A stretch of 64,000 bases of DNA from Wenjunlia vitaminophila DSM 41686 (GCF_000380165.1 NZ_KB904635.1:227452-291451); one strand, 5' to 3'; positions 7,686-17,674 are shown, counted from the stretch's first letter. The notes: generated by a model from the sequence alone, not told the origin. Numbers and translations are program-made.

Positions 7686-9404
7686 GTGGGAACCGATCTG
7701 GCAGAACTGGCACGGGCCTGGTTGGCCGAGGACCCCGACCCGCGGACCCGGGACGAGCTGAGCGCGCTGCTCACCGCCGCGACCGGCTCCCCGCCCGACG
7801 CCCGGGCCGAGGCGGAGCTGGCCGACCGGTTCGCGGGAACCCTCCAGTTCGGCACGGCGGGACTGCGCGGCGAACTCGGCGCGGGCCCCAACCGGATGAA
7901 CCGCGTCGTGGTGATCCGTGCCGCCGCCGGGCTCGCCGCGTACCTGCGGCAGCGGGCGGAACCGGCCGGCGAGCCGGGGCTCGTGGTGGTCGGTTACGAC
8001 GCCCGACACCGGTCCGCGGAGTTCGCCAGGGACACCGTCGCGGTGATGGTCGGGGCCGGGCTGCGGGCCGCGTTGCTGCCCCGTCCGCTGCCCACCCCGG
8101 TGCTCGCGTTCGCCGTGCTGCACCTCGGGGCCGCGGCGGGGGTGATGGTGACGGCGAGCCACAACCCGCCGCAGGACAACGGGTACAAGGTGTACCTCGG
8201 CGACGGGATGCAGATCGTGCCCCCCGCGGACGCCCAGATCTCCGCCGCGATCGAGGCGGTGGGCCCGCTCGCCGGTGTCCCGCTGGCCGAGTCCGGCTGG
8301 GAGACGTTGGACGACGCCGTGGTCGAGGCGTACCTGGACCGCGCCACCGACGTGGTGCACGGCGGCTCCTCCCGTGACGTCTCCGTGGTCTACACCCCCA
8401 TGCACGGGGTGGGTGGTGAGGTCCTCACCTCCGCGTTCACCCGGGCCGGCTTCCCCGCGCCGGCGGTGGTGGCCGAGCAGGCGACCCCCGACCCGGACTT
8501 CCCGACCGTGGCGTTCCCCAACCCGGAGGAGCCCGGGGCGATGGACCTCGCGTTCGCCCTCGCCGAGTCGGCGGAGCCGGACATCGTGATCGCCAACGAC
8601 CCGGACGCCGACCGGTGCGCGGTCGCCGTGCCCGTCCCGCCCGGGGCGCACGACGAGGGCGGGGGGCGGAAGTGGCGCATGCTGCGGGGGGACGAGGTCG
8701 GGGCGCTGCTCGCGGTGCACCTGGTGAGCAAGCACGTCGAGGGCACGTTCGCCACCTCCATCGTCTCCTCGTCGCTGCTCGCCCGGATCGCCACGGCCGC
8801 GGGCCTGGGGTACGCCGAGACGCTGACCGGTTTCAAGTGGATCGCCCGCACGCCCGAGTTGGCCTTCGGGTACGAGGAGGCACTGGGCTACTGCGTGGAC
8901 CCCGGCGGGGTGCGGGACAAGGACGGCATCACCGCGGCGCTGCTGGTCGCCGAGCTGGCCGCGGCCCTGAAGCACCAGGGACGTACCCTCACCGACCTGC
9001 TGGACGACATCGCGGTGGAGTACGGGCTGCACGCCACCGACCAGCTCTCCGTGCGGGTGGCGGACCTGACCACCATCTCCAAGGCGATGACCAGGCTGCG
9101 GGAGTCCCCGCCGACCGAGCTCGCGGGGCTGCGGGTGACCGCGGCCGACGACCTGCGCGCCGGGGCGTTCGGCCTGCCCCCGACCGACGGACTGCGCTAC
9201 CGGCTGACGCGGGAGGGTGAGGGACCGGCGGTGTCCTCCGCGCGGGTGGTGGTGCGGCCCAGCGGCACCGAGCCCAAGCTGAAGTGCTACCTGGAGGTGG
9301 TGATCCCGGTGACCGCGGCCAACGTCCTGGCCCCGTGCCGGGTTCTGGCCACGTCGGTGCTCGACGCGCTCAAGGAGGACCTGGCCACCGCGGCCGGGAT
9401 CTGA
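7686..9404 (+). CDS. pmmB: Phospho-sugar mutase (phosphomannomutase/phosphoglucomutase type)
   Basis: 572-residue alpha-D-phosphohexomutase. All four active-site loops are present: the phosphoserine loop VTASHNPPQDNGYKVY, the metal-binding loop DPDADRC, the sugar-binding loop GYEEALGY and the phosphate-binding loop VRPSGTEPKLKCYLEV. The length fits the long PgcA/PGM2-like group, members of which also act on pentose phosphates; conversion of ribose-1-phosphate released by PNP is therefore plausible but inferred. The GTG start is chosen because AGGAGA lies about 7 nt upstream; in-frame starts at 7635 and 7653 lack such a site. It probably shares a transcript with PNP. Confidence 0.9.
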   Translation: MGTDLAELARAWLAEDPDPRTRDELSALLTAATGSPPDARAEAELADRFAGTLQFGTAGLRGELGAGPNRMNRVVVIRAAAGLAAYLRQRAEPAGEPGLVVVGYDARHRSAEFARDTVAVMVGAGLRAALLPRPLPTPVLAFAVLHLGAAAGVMVTASHNPPQDNGYKVYLGDGMQIVPPADAQISAAIEAVGPLAGVPLAESGWETLDDAVVEAYLDRATDVVHGGSSRDVSVVYTPMHGVGGEVLTSAFTRAGFPAPAVVAEQATPDPDFPTVAFPNPEEPGAMDLAFALAESAEPDIVIANDPDADRCAVAVPVPPGAHDEGGGRKWRMLRGDEVGALLAVHLVSKHVEGTFATSIVSSSLLARIATAAGLGYAETLTGFKWIARTPELAFGYEEALGYCVDPGGVRDKDGITAALLVAELAAALKHQGRTLTDLLDDIAVEYGLHATDQLSVRVADLTTISKAMTRLRESPPTELAGLRVTAADDLRAGAFGLPPTDGLRYRLTREGEGPAVSSARVVVRPSGTEPKLKCYLEVVIPVTAANVLAPCRVLATSVLDALKEDLATAAGI

Positions 9405-9463
9405 CGGACACCCGGACCCGCCGCCCCGGCACGGCCTGACACCCCGGGGACGGACCAGACGAC

Positions 9464-9496
9464 GGGCGGGCGCGCCGCCAGACGACGCGCCCGCCC
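9464..9496. terminator. Bidirectional hairpin terminator
   Basis: Perfect 11-bp stem GGGCGGGCGCG / CGCGCCCGCCC with an 11-nt loop, located between the convergent phosphohexomutase and GH78 genes. No T-tract, as usual in high-GC actinomycetes. Confidence 0.75.
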
Positions 9497-9516
9497 ACCA
9501 GGCGTCGGCCCGGGTG

Positions 9517-11817
9517 TCACCCCAGGTGGGAGCGGAGTACGTGGTGGCCGGCCCCCACCGCGTCCACGTAGACGAACTCACCGTCGCTGCTGGCCCTGGC
9601 ACCACCGACCGCCCGGGAGCCGTCCCAGACGGTGCGGCCGTCGAGGGTCACGCTGACCCGCTCGCCGCGGGTCGGGACGGCGAGCCGCCCGACGGTTCCG
9701 CTCGGGGCCGTGGCCTTCAGGACGACACCGTCGCGGCCGGCCCGCCAGGAGGCGCTGATGTTCCCGTGCGGGGTCGGCACCTCGCCCTGGGCCCAGGTCA
9801 GGTCACCGGTGTTCGGGACGATCGCGTACGACGAGTACCCGGGTCCGGTCGGCTGCACCCCGAGCACCTGGGTAGTCAGGGCAACCGTCGGGCCGGACGC
9901 CCAGCCGTGGGCCAGGCTGGTGAACTGCTTGATCCCCGGGTTCCCCGACGGGTCGGCCTTCTCCCAGAAGGTGCTGCCCGGGTCCTGGGAGAGCTGGTGG
10001 CCCCAGAACGTCCGCATCAGGTCCAGGGCGCTGTTGTCCACCTCGCCGCTGGAGTCGGTCGCCTCCAGGCGGGCGCTGGTCTCGAACCAGCTCGGCAGCG
10101 GCTCGTAGAACGGCCTGATGGACGCGTTGGGGGTGCTGGGCGACACGGTGTACGCGCCGTACGGACCCCAACTGTTGCGCCGCAGGTAGTCCAGTGCGCG
10201 CGTCGCCTGTTCGTCGTCGGCGACACCGGTGAGCACCGCGGTGGCGTTGGCGTCCTGGGGGTAGGCGCCGGGGATCTCCCGGGAGAGCCGGTACGCCCCG
10301 GTCTCCTCGTCCCACAGCTCCTCGTTGATGGCGTCCTTCACCGCGGCTGCCCGGGAGGCGTAGCCGGACGCGTCGGCCTTGTGGCCGGTGACCCGGGCGA
10401 GCCTCGCCATCTGCTCGAGGTTCCGGGCGTAGAGGGCGTTGATGTACGTCTCGTGTCCGCAGTCGCTGTAGCCGTAGTGGCCGCAGGAGCCGACCTCCTG
10501 GAACGAGATCAGGCCCTTCGGGTCGTCCGCGCGCACCCCTTCCAGCCAGGCCGTGGCCCTGGTGAGCTGGGGCCACCACCGCTCGACGTACTCCTGGTCG
10601 CCGGTGTACAGCCAGTGCGTGTACAGGTTGTGGATGAACCAGGTGACGTACTCGCCGTACACCCGCAGCTCGTTCTGGTTGTGCTGGCCGACCAGGCTGG
10701 CCGCGGGCACGTAGCCGTCGGGGAGCTGCTGGGCGGCGAGCGAGGACAGCGAGTTCTCCACCGCGGGGACGTCGTCGGTGCTCAGGTACGCGACGGGGGC
10801 CTGCACCGCGAGGTCGCCCTGCCAGACGATCCGGTCGCGCTTGCCGCCGTCGAAGATGACCGCCTCGTTCGGGTCGGCGTGCGGGACCTGCGCGTCCGCG
10901 TGGTCCGCCTCCCCCGGCTCGTACGGCCACTTCTTGGCGGTGTTGGACATCCAGGTGTTGAGCTGGACGGTGTAGGCGCCGGCGTACCAGATCTTGTTGA
11001 GTTCGTTGTCGCTGGACAGGAACCAGCCGTCGTAGGCCGCGGGGTTCTCCGCCTTGGGGACGGCGCCGAAGTCCAGCGACACGCCGTCGACGTCCACCCA
11101 GCCCTCCCCGTCGAGGAACAGGGTGGCGTAGCGGAACGCGCCGCGCAGTTGGGTGTCGGTCAGCGTGGCCGGCAGGTTCGCCGGGTCGATCTCCAGGGTG
11201 TGGCTGTCGTTGTCGTAGGTGTAGGGAACGCCCGGGTACCCGTTCCAGATGTTGGCGGTGTCACAGCCCGGTGCGTGGGCCGCCTGCCCGTTGTTGTCCT
11301 CGGGGTCGAACGCGGCGTACAACTGCGACTCGCTGAAGCAGACGTGCAGCTCGGGCGGTGTCTCGGAGGCCCCGGAGACCCGGACCTTGACGGTGCCGCC
11401 GACGTTCTTGCCGAAGTCCAGGGTGAGCAGCGGGGACAGGGTGCGGTCGCCCTTGCTCACCAGCCTGACCGGGGAGTCCCCGCCGCCGAGGGCCGCCTTC
11501 GGGTCGCCCTTGATCTCCCCGCCGCGCGGGTCGGCGGACAGCACCGACACCGGCTTGACGGTGCGTCCGGTCGGGGCGAGGACGTACGGCTGCCACTGCC
11601 CGGGGCGCGGCCGGTACCCGTCCTCAGCCCAGGGGCCCGACTGCTCCCCGGCCGCGGCGGCGCCGAACGTGCTGCTGGACTGGGTGCCGGTGGCCGCGGT
11701 CGCGGTCGGGGGCGTGGCGGACGCGTCCCAGACGAATGGGGTGAGGACGCCGAGCAGCGCCACCGAGCTGGTGATCGTGGCCAGTCTGGTCCTGCGGTAT
11801 CTCGCGGATGTCGTCAT
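9517..11817 (-). CDS. Secreted GH78-type alpha-L-rhamnosidase-like protein (downstream paralogue)
   Basis: 766 residues with an N-terminal export signal (basic MTTSARYRRTR, hydrophobic core, Ala-rich cleavage region near residue 35-42). It resembles GH78 family proteins: an N-terminal beta-sandwich region (LDFGKNVGGTVKVRVSG), an (alpha/alpha)6 domain from about residue 270 (GWFLSSDNELNKIWYAGAYTVQLNTW), the conserved acidic loop FDGGKRDRIVWQGD, the WFIHNLYTHWLYTGD segment and a C-terminal beta domain with TPHGNISASW. ATG with GAGGAGGG upstream. It lies 27 bp behind a paralogue on the same strand, so the two form an operon. The exact glycan is unknown. Confidence 0.82.
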   Translation of the reverse strand: MTTSARYRRTRLATITSSVALLGVLTPFVWDASATPPTATAATGTQSSSTFGAAAAGEQSGPWAEDGYRPRPGQWQPYVLAPTGRTVKPVSVLSADPRGGEIKGDPKAALGGGDSPVRLVSKGDRTLSPLLTLDFGKNVGGTVKVRVSGASETPPELHVCFSESQLYAAFDPEDNNGQAAHAPGCDTANIWNGYPGVPYTYDNDSHTLEIDPANLPATLTDTQLRGAFRYATLFLDGEGWVDVDGVSLDFGAVPKAENPAAYDGWFLSSDNELNKIWYAGAYTVQLNTWMSNTAKKWPYEPGEADHADAQVPHADPNEAVIFDGGKRDRIVWQGDLAVQAPVAYLSTDDVPAVENSLSSLAAQQLPDGYVPAASLVGQHNQNELRVYGEYVTWFIHNLYTHWLYTGDQEYVERWWPQLTRATAWLEGVRADDPKGLISFQEVGSCGHYGYSDCGHETYINALYARNLEQMARLARVTGHKADASGYASRAAAVKDAINEELWDEETGAYRLSREIPGAYPQDANATAVLTGVADDEQATRALDYLRRNSWGPYGAYTVSPSTPNASIRPFYEPLPSWFETSARLEATDSSGEVDNSALDLMRTFWGHQLSQDPGSTFWEKADPSGNPGIKQFTSLAHGWASGPTVALTTQVLGVQPTGPGYSSYAIVPNTGDLTWAQGEVPTPHGNISASWRAGRDGVVLKATAPSGTVGRLAVPTRGERVSVTLDGRTVWDGSRAVGGARASSDGEFVYVDAVGAGHHVLRSHLG

Positions 11818-11844
11818 CGGGTGAACCCTCCTCGGTTCGGTGGC

Positions 11845-14451
11845 TCAGCGGGTGGTGGCCGCAAGGCTGGTGTGACCGGTCACGCCGGACACCCGGAGGT
11901 AGCCGTCACGCAGTTCGACGCCGTCGCTGAGCGCCTCGCCGTCGCGCCAGACGACCTCGCCGTTGACCCGCAGCTCGGTGACGTCCTCGGCGGGCACCCC
12001 GGCGGTTCCGCTGGTGCCGGTCGGCGCGGAGACCACGAGGGACATGGTGTGGCCGGTGAGCTTCCAGGCCGCTTCGATGTCGCCGTGCGGAGTGGGCACG
12101 ACGCCCTGGGCCCAGCGCAGGTCACCACCGGGGTGCGGCAGGACGGAGAAGGACTCGAACCCCCCGGCGGTCGGGGTGACTCCGAGCACCTCGTTGGTGA
12201 GGAACGACGTCGGGGCCGCCGCCCAGCCGTGGGACAGGCTCGTGTAGGACCCGAGTTGGAAGCCCCCGGTCGGCGAGACGTTCTCCCAGAAGGTGCCGGG
12301 GTTGTCGCCGCCCAGCATGTGCCCCCAGGTCCGCTTCACCAGGTCGAGCGCCGCGTCGTTGCCGGCGTCGCTGTTCTGGTCGGCGTACGCCTGCAGCGCG
12401 TGGGAGGTGACGAACGGGCTGATGTACCGGGGCACCACGTCACCGGAGACGTCGTTGGTGAGGTCCCCGTACTTCCCGGCGAGTTCCTCCTTGAAGAACC
12501 GCAGCACCGCGTCGGCGCGGTCACCCGTGGCCACCCCGGCCATCACCGCCATGGCGTTGCCGTCCTGGGGGTGTGCGGAGCTGCCGGGCTCGGTCACGTA
12601 GGCGCCGGCCGAGGCGTCCCAGAGCTGGGCGTTGACGGCCTTGGCCGTCCGCTCGGCCGCCGCCCGGTAGCTGCGCGCCAGGTCCTCGTCGCCCTCCACC
12701 GCCGCCGCCTGCGCGGCGAGCTTCAGCACGTGGACGTAGACGGCGTTGTCGTAGGTCTCCTTGCCGGCGTTGCCGTAGCCCCAGTGGCCCGAGGCCCCGT
12801 CCGGGACCACCAGCAGGCCGTCGTCGGCGACCAGCGACTCGAACCACGCCACGTTCTTCTTCAGGGTGGACCAGTAGCGGTCGAGGAAGGCGCGGTCACC
12901 GGTGTAGAGGTAGTGCTGCCACAGGTTGTGGATCCACCAGGCCGCGTACTCCCCCCACGCCGGGTGGTAGCCCGTGCCCGGCAGGTACAACCCGGGCACC
13001 TGGCCCGAGGGGAACTGGCCCTTGGCCATGAAGCTGACGGCGTTGGCGGACGGGTCCGACTGGCCGGTGGTCAGGTACGACACCTCGTTGGCCACGGCGT
13101 TGTCACCGCCCCAGATCATCCGGTCCCGCTTGGCCCCGTCGCTGATGACCGTCGTCCCCTCGCCGATGACCTCGTCGTTGGTCACCGGTCCCGGCTGCGC
13201 CGGGTACGGGCGGCCGGTGGTCGGGTCGATGGTGGACATCTGCACGGTGTACGCGCCGGCGTACCACATCCGGTTCAGCGTCTGGTCGCTGGAGAGGAAG
13301 GCGCCCCGGTAGCCGCGCAGGTCGGGGTTGGTCGGATCGGCGGTGAAGTGCAGCCCGAGGTCGGACAGGTCCACCGAGCCGGAGCCGCTGAGGTACACCA
13401 TCAGGTAGCGGAAGCCACCGCGGATCACCGGGTCGGAGACGGTCCTGGTCCCCTGCTCCAGGGGGAACGAGTGGGTTTCGGTCGCGATGTTCGGCGGGTC
13501 CTGGCTGAAGTCTGACTCCGTGGTCATGAACTGCTGGCTCTCGCTGAAGGCGAGGTTCAGCGTCGGGGCGCCACTGCGGGTGCGGGCGGTGACCTGGACC
13601 GTGCCACCGACCTCCTGGCCGAAGTCGTAGACCACGTAGGGGCGGCCGTGGACGTCGGTCCGCAGGGAGGTGGTGCCGCCGCGGAAGGCCCCGTTGGGAT
13701 TGCGCACGGAGCCGCCGTACGGGGCCGGTGGGGCCTGGCTGGCCTCGTCGCCGAGCACCCACACGTTGGCGATCCGGGCACCGGGCCCCGGGTCGTCCGC
13801 GTTGCGGAAGGTGATCCGGAAGTCCTCGGCGGAGCCGATCGCCTGCCGCGGCACGGTCACCTCGTAGTGCACCAGGCCGACCATGTCGTGCCACACGCCG
13901 CTCTGCCCGGTGTCCGGCCGGCGTTCGTGCACCACCTCGCCGTTGACCAGGACCTGGTAGTGGGCGGTGGCGCTGCCGGCCTCCTCGATCCGCAGCCGGA
14001 CGTCGCCGTCTCCGGACGGCGCCAGCATCCGGTAGCCGAACTCGGCACCCGGGACGTTGGGGCCGGCCTGGCGGACCACCGCGCCGTCGGTCTTCCTCGT
14101 CGTGCTCTGTCCCGCCCGGAGGTCGTGGCCTTCGGTCTCCGAGCCGGGGGAGGAAGCGGTGACGAAGTCCGTGTTGGCCACGGTCGCCTCGACGGCACGC
14201 CGCGGCAGCACCTGCCGGGAGGAGGGCGCGAGGTTGTACCGGTCGGCGGTGGAGATGCCGGGAAGCCCGAGGACGGCGCCGGGGGACCGCCCGTCGGTGA
14301 CGGTCGGCCAGGCGGCGGCGGTGCTTCCGGGTGCGGTGGAGGCGACACCCGGGGTGCTCGCGGCGACCACCGCGGTCAGCGCGGCGAACCCGACCAGGGC
14401 GGTGGGCCAGGTGCGTCGCAGGAGGGGGTTCGTTCGTCTGGTGGGCGCCAT
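11845..14451 (-). CDS. Secreted GH78-type alpha-L-rhamnosidase-like protein (upstream paralogue)
   Basis: 868 residues with a signal peptide (RRTWPTALVGFAALTAVVAAS...). It is about 100 residues longer than its downstream paralogue owing to an extra N-terminal beta-rich, carbohydrate-binding-like region (about residues 90-260, AGQSTTRKTDGAVVRQAGPN...). Then come the shared blocks: YDFGQEVGGTVQVTA, GAFLSSDQTLNRMWYAGAYTVQM, the acidic loop SDGAKRDRMIWGGDNAV, WWIHNLWQHYLYTGD and C-terminal TPHGDIEAAWKL. GAGGAG lies about 10 nt before the ATG. Likely extracellular removal of rhamnose or a related sugar from plant or microbial polymers (inferred). A LacI-type operator candidate lies 70 bp upstream. 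Confidence 0.83.
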   Translation of the reverse strand: MAPTRRTNPLLRRTWPTALVGFAALTAVVAASTPGVASTAPGSTAAAWPTVTDGRSPGAVLGLPGISTADRYNLAPSSRQVLPRRAVEATVANTDFVTASSPGSETEGHDLRAGQSTTRKTDGAVVRQAGPNVPGAEFGYRMLAPSGDGDVRLRIEEAGSATAHYQVLVNGEVVHERRPDTGQSGVWHDMVGLVHYEVTVPRQAIGSAEDFRITFRNADDPGPGARIANVWVLGDEASQAPPAPYGGSVRNPNGAFRGGTTSLRTDVHGRPYVVYDFGQEVGGTVQVTARTRSGAPTLNLAFSESQQFMTTESDFSQDPPNIATETHSFPLEQGTRTVSDPVIRGGFRYLMVYLSGSGSVDLSDLGLHFTADPTNPDLRGYRGAFLSSDQTLNRMWYAGAYTVQMSTIDPTTGRPYPAQPGPVTNDEVIGEGTTVISDGAKRDRMIWGGDNAVANEVSYLTTGQSDPSANAVSFMAKGQFPSGQVPGLYLPGTGYHPAWGEYAAWWIHNLWQHYLYTGDRAFLDRYWSTLKKNVAWFESLVADDGLLVVPDGASGHWGYGNAGKETYDNAVYVHVLKLAAQAAAVEGDEDLARSYRAAAERTAKAVNAQLWDASAGAYVTEPGSSAHPQDGNAMAVMAGVATGDRADAVLRFFKEELAGKYGDLTNDVSGDVVPRYISPFVTSHALQAYADQNSDAGNDAALDLVKRTWGHMLGGDNPGTFWENVSPTGGFQLGSYTSLSHGWAAAPTSFLTNEVLGVTPTAGGFESFSVLPHPGGDLRWAQGVVPTPHGDIEAAWKLTGHTMSLVVSAPTGTSGTAGVPAEDVTELRVNGEVVWRDGEALSDGVELRDGYLRVSGVTGHTSLAATTR

Positions 14452-14519
14452 GGACGTGGGCTCCTCGCGTCGGAGAGTGGGAGTGGTGGACCAGCGGATG
14501 GCGGGGAATCACCGGCAAT

Positions 14520-14531
14520 TGAAACGTCTCA
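14520..14531. promoter_or_regulatory. LacI-type operator candidate TGAAACGTCTCA
   Basis: Near-palindrome with a central ACGT (TGA-RACGTY-TCA), 70 bp upstream of the first GH78 gene. LacI-family repressors commonly control glycosidase genes through operators of this type; no LacI gene is in the window. Confidence 0.45.
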
Positions 14532-14698
14532 GTGGCCGGAAACATAACCCCGGGACCTACGCCTCACAAGATGCCTGCACGAAGAACTCCCCATCCCCCT
14601 CGCGGAGATAGCTTCCCAACCGGGGCATTCCCACCATCGCAACCGGGTGTCTCAGCCACGACGCCACCCCCACCCTGAGGCCTGGACAGCACATGGAA

Positions 14699-14710
14699 TG
14701 AATTGTTTCA
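14699..14710. promoter_or_regulatory. Second near-palindrome TGAATTGTTTCA
   Basis: Arms TGAA and TTCA around TTGT in an AT-rich patch of the divergent interval. It resembles a weaker copy of the element at 14520-14531. Which gene it serves cannot be told. Confidence 0.3.
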
Positions 14711-15031
14711 ATGACAGCCCACGTGCCCTCTCCACGAGGAGCGGAACCGGAGGGCCACCCTCCTGTCCCACGGCCACCACCTGCGCGGGGTGCCCGGCCC
14801 ACACCTTCGTGCGATTGGCCAGCGGGAGCGCCAGGGAACACCGACCGTCTCGCCGCTCGGCTGCGACAGCGGAGGAGCATGCGTGTCAGGCAACAGGGCC
14901 CAACCGATCCGGCACGGAGCGTCACCGACCCACTCCGCGTTGTTCCACGCGGCGCGTGACCACGCTACGGTCACCACATGTGTGGGTGCCCGGCCAGTGA
15001 GGGACCCGGCAACATCGCCAGAGGAGAGCGG

Positions 15032-17674
15032 ATGGCCCGAGCGAACCTGCGTGCCGCGTTCATGAGTGGAGTGACATCGACCATCACCGCGCAACAGGTG
15101 TTCACTGATCGCACGGACGAGACGGCCGCGTTCAACCGCTCACTGGTCGCGTTGCACCAGACACTGGACACGGCCGAGGTCTCGCCTGTGGTGGACCGAG
15201 TTCAGGGACGCCGCAACGTTCTGACGTTCTACGGCGTGGGAGGCATAGGCAAGACCACTCTCTCGCACGAGTTGGAACGCCGTCTCCTGGCAGGAGAGGG
15301 TCTGGACGACGTCGCAAACGAGGAACAGAGCGAAGCGGTTTCCGTGCGTATCGACGTCTCAGAAGAAGGCGCCTCCGACTTGGAGAACCTGTTGCTGCGG
15401 CTGCGCGCCGGGCTGGGGCAGTTGGACAACGAGTGGCCGGCCTTCGATCTGGCGTTGGCGTCGTACTGGGTCCGAGCCCACCCGGGCGAGGCCTTGCAGG
15501 AGTTCCTTGACGCCTCACCAGCGACACGGCGTGCCTCGCGTGGGGTCCGGCTCGGCGAACAGATCGCGGGTAATGTCGCGCAGGCCCTTTCCTCGGACTT
15601 CGGCGGTCTGGCCGGGATGGCACAGCGAGCGGCGCTGGGCACGTATCGAGCGATCAGAGACCGGGTCCGCGAGGGCAGGCTGCTGTCCGAGTGCGAGCTG
15701 TTCGCCGAGTTGATCGAGGCGGAGGCCGACTACGAGACGCTGTCGTTCTTCCCCTACCTGTTGGCCTGGGACCTGGAACGCAAGGTGCGCCGTCGGAACA
15801 AGCGCCCACGTATGTGCGTGTTCCTTGACACCTTTGAGGTACTCGGTGGTCAAGGTGACCGTACGGCTGAGCGGTACGTGCAGCGTTGCGTCTACCTCAT
15901 GCCGAACGTGCTCTTCGTCATCACCGGCCGGAACCGGGTGGACTGGGCAGACGGTGGTACCAGCGGAGAACTCGATTTCACCGGCCCCGAGCGCTGGCCG
16001 AACCTCCACTTCTCCAACCAGACCGCCGAGCCGCGCCAACACCTCGTCGGTTACCTTTCGGACTCGGACGCGGACAGCTATCTGCAGGAAGCACTGACCC
16101 AGGACGGCACGTCGGCCATCCCACCCGAGGTACGCTCGCGAATCATCTCTGGCGGGCAGGGATTACCGCTCTATCTGGACCTGTCCGTGTCGCACTTCGT
16201 CGAGCTGCTTGCGCGGGGCAGTCAACCCGCGGTCGAACACTTCGGTGGGACGTTCACGGCCGTCGCCAAGCGGTCCATCAGGGACCTCCCCAGGGAAGAA
16301 CGAGATCTGGTCCGCACCGCGGCACTCGTCGACCGGGTGGATGCCGCGTTGTTGCGGGCCGGGCAACCCACCCTCTCGGACGGCAGTGTGGCACGGTTCC
16401 TCCGCAGACCTTTCCTCACCCATGACGACGCCTACGAGCTCCCGTACGCCCTGCACGGGGCGCTTCGAGCCGCCATCAGCGAGGCCGACCGTGGGCTCCC
16501 AGACGGCTGGTCGGACCGCGATCGCGCCGAGGTCGCCGCTCGGTTGCTACGCCGACTCGGGGAGCGGTCGCAGACAGCGACCGGGCGCGCCGCCGTGGCC
16601 CAGGCCCTCGAATCCGGCCTCAAGCTGTCGAGGGACCACGGGGTCTTCGATGACTGGATGGCCCGAGCCACCCAACATCTGGTGGAGGCGGGACAGTGGA
16701 CAGCCATCGGTACGAACCTCGACGGCGGTCCAGCGGAACTCCCGGAGTTCCGTGCGATGCGCGCGGCGATCGAAGGGGTGTGGCTGCGCAGAACCGGTCG
16801 CGCGGTCGAGGCGGTCGAAGCGCTTGACGGAGCCGACGCGGACCTGGCGCCGGAGAGCCTTCCGGGCCAGCTCGTGCGACTGCACCTGGCCCATGCGCTA
16901 CGCAACCAGGGCGACTACACACGGGCTGCGGGCATCTACCGCCAACTGCTCGGTGGCGAGTTCGCGACCGACGCGGACTACTGGCTCAGTGACTACGACT
17001 ACCTCAACGGCCGCTTCACCACCGCGCTGTCCACCCTCAGGAACCAGCGTGCGGGCGACGTGGCGCACGAGGGCGAGCGGCTCAGGCTCATCGGACACAT
17101 CCTGAGGGTCAACGCCCGCTTCGATGACGCCGCCGCCTCCTACAACGAGGCGATCACTCTGGCCCGTAACGCGGACCTTGCCGCGGCGGAAGCCAAGGCG
17201 CTGGCCAATCTCGCCCAGACCGCGTGTTGGTCTGGGGACACCGCCACCGTGTCCAACGCGGCGGCCCGGGGGAGGGAACTGCTCGACCTGGTCCCCAATC
17301 CGGTCGAGCTGGTCAAGATCCGCTCTGCCGAGGCCGTGTGCTGGGCCATGGCCGACGAACTGGCCAAGGCCAGGGAAGCAGTCGCCGACACCCGCCGACT
17401 GGCAGACGCCATCAGCTACCGGGGCGGGCACAACCTTGCTGACGTGGCCCAGGTCCTCATCGGCGTCTCCACCGGGGACCACGATGGCGCCCGACGAACT
17501 CGAGACGCTCTGGACGAACGGACCCGCGCCTCGGGCGGCAACATCTACTGGGTGTCCGTCGTCACCAGCTGGCTCGACGGCCTCGCATCAGCCGCCGCCT
17601 GGCACCCCACCATCGACTGGGTGGACGGCGCCGACGCTGCGCTCGGTCGTTGGGTCGCGGTGGTGGCCGCGTAG
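15032..17674 (+). CDS. STAND-class NTPase (NB-ARC-like) with C-terminal TPR-like repeats
   Basis: 880-residue protein. A short N-terminal region (no recognisable effector domain) precedes a P-loop NTPase: Walker A GVGGIGKTTL at residues 68-77, hydrophobic strand and Walker B MCVFLDTFE near 262-269, and a sensor-like ITGRNR near 297-302. A winged-helix/arm region follows (about 400-530), and then helical TPR-like repeats to the end (for example LRLIGHILRVNARFDDAAASYNEAI). This is the signal-transducing STAND architecture of defence and regulatory proteins. AGAGGAGA lies 5 nt before the chosen ATG; an upstream ATG at 14978 lacks a site. GC is visibly lower than in flanking genes. It probably forms an operon with the oxidoreductase 35 bp downstream. 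Confidence 0.85.
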   Translation: MARANLRAAFMSGVTSTITAQQVFTDRTDETAAFNRSLVALHQTLDTAEVSPVVDRVQGRRNVLTFYGVGGIGKTTLSHELERRLLAGEGLDDVANEEQSEAVSVRIDVSEEGASDLENLLLRLRAGLGQLDNEWPAFDLALASYWVRAHPGEALQEFLDASPATRRASRGVRLGEQIAGNVAQALSSDFGGLAGMAQRAALGTYRAIRDRVREGRLLSECELFAELIEAEADYETLSFFPYLLAWDLERKVRRRNKRPRMCVFLDTFEVLGGQGDRTAERYVQRCVYLMPNVLFVITGRNRVDWADGGTSGELDFTGPERWPNLHFSNQTAEPRQHLVGYLSDSDADSYLQEALTQDGTSAIPPEVRSRIISGGQGLPLYLDLSVSHFVELLARGSQPAVEHFGGTFTAVAKRSIRDLPREERDLVRTAALVDRVDAALLRAGQPTLSDGSVARFLRRPFLTHDDAYELPYALHGALRAAISEADRGLPDGWSDRDRAEVAARLLRRLGERSQTATGRAAVAQALESGLKLSRDHGVFDDWMARATQHLVEAGQWTAIGTNLDGGPAELPEFRAMRAAIEGVWLRRTGRAVEAVEALDGADADLAPESLPGQLVRLHLAHALRNQGDYTRAAGIYRQLLGGEFATDADYWLSDYDYLNGRFTTALSTLRNQRAGDVAHEGERLRLIGHILRVNARFDDAAASYNEAITLARNADLAAAEAKALANLAQTACWSGDTATVSNAAARGRELLDLVPNPVELVKIRSAEAVCWAMADELAKAREAVADTRRLADAISYRGGHNLADVAQVLIGVSTGDHDGARRTRDALDERTRASGGNIYWVSVVTSWLDGLASAAAWHPTIDWVDGADAALGRWVAVVAA

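Larger units (their letters stand above)
14452..15031. other. 580-bp divergent regulatory interval
   Basis: Separates the GH78 operon (leftward) from the STAND NTPase (rightward). It contains two LacI-like near-palindromes (listed separately), AT-richer stretches around 14510-14720, and the AGAGGAGA ribosome binding site of the STAND gene. I see no supported gene in it. Confidence 0.55.

Noticed and set aside
7296..9605. A 769-residue open frame on the minus strand
   Set aside because: Antisense of the phosphohexomutase, which has all four catalytic motifs on the plus strand.
9514..13515. A 1333-residue open frame on the plus strand
   Set aside because: It is the antisense of the two GH78 genes; high GC keeps the opposite frame open. 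Composition is Gly/Val/Arg-rich with no domain.
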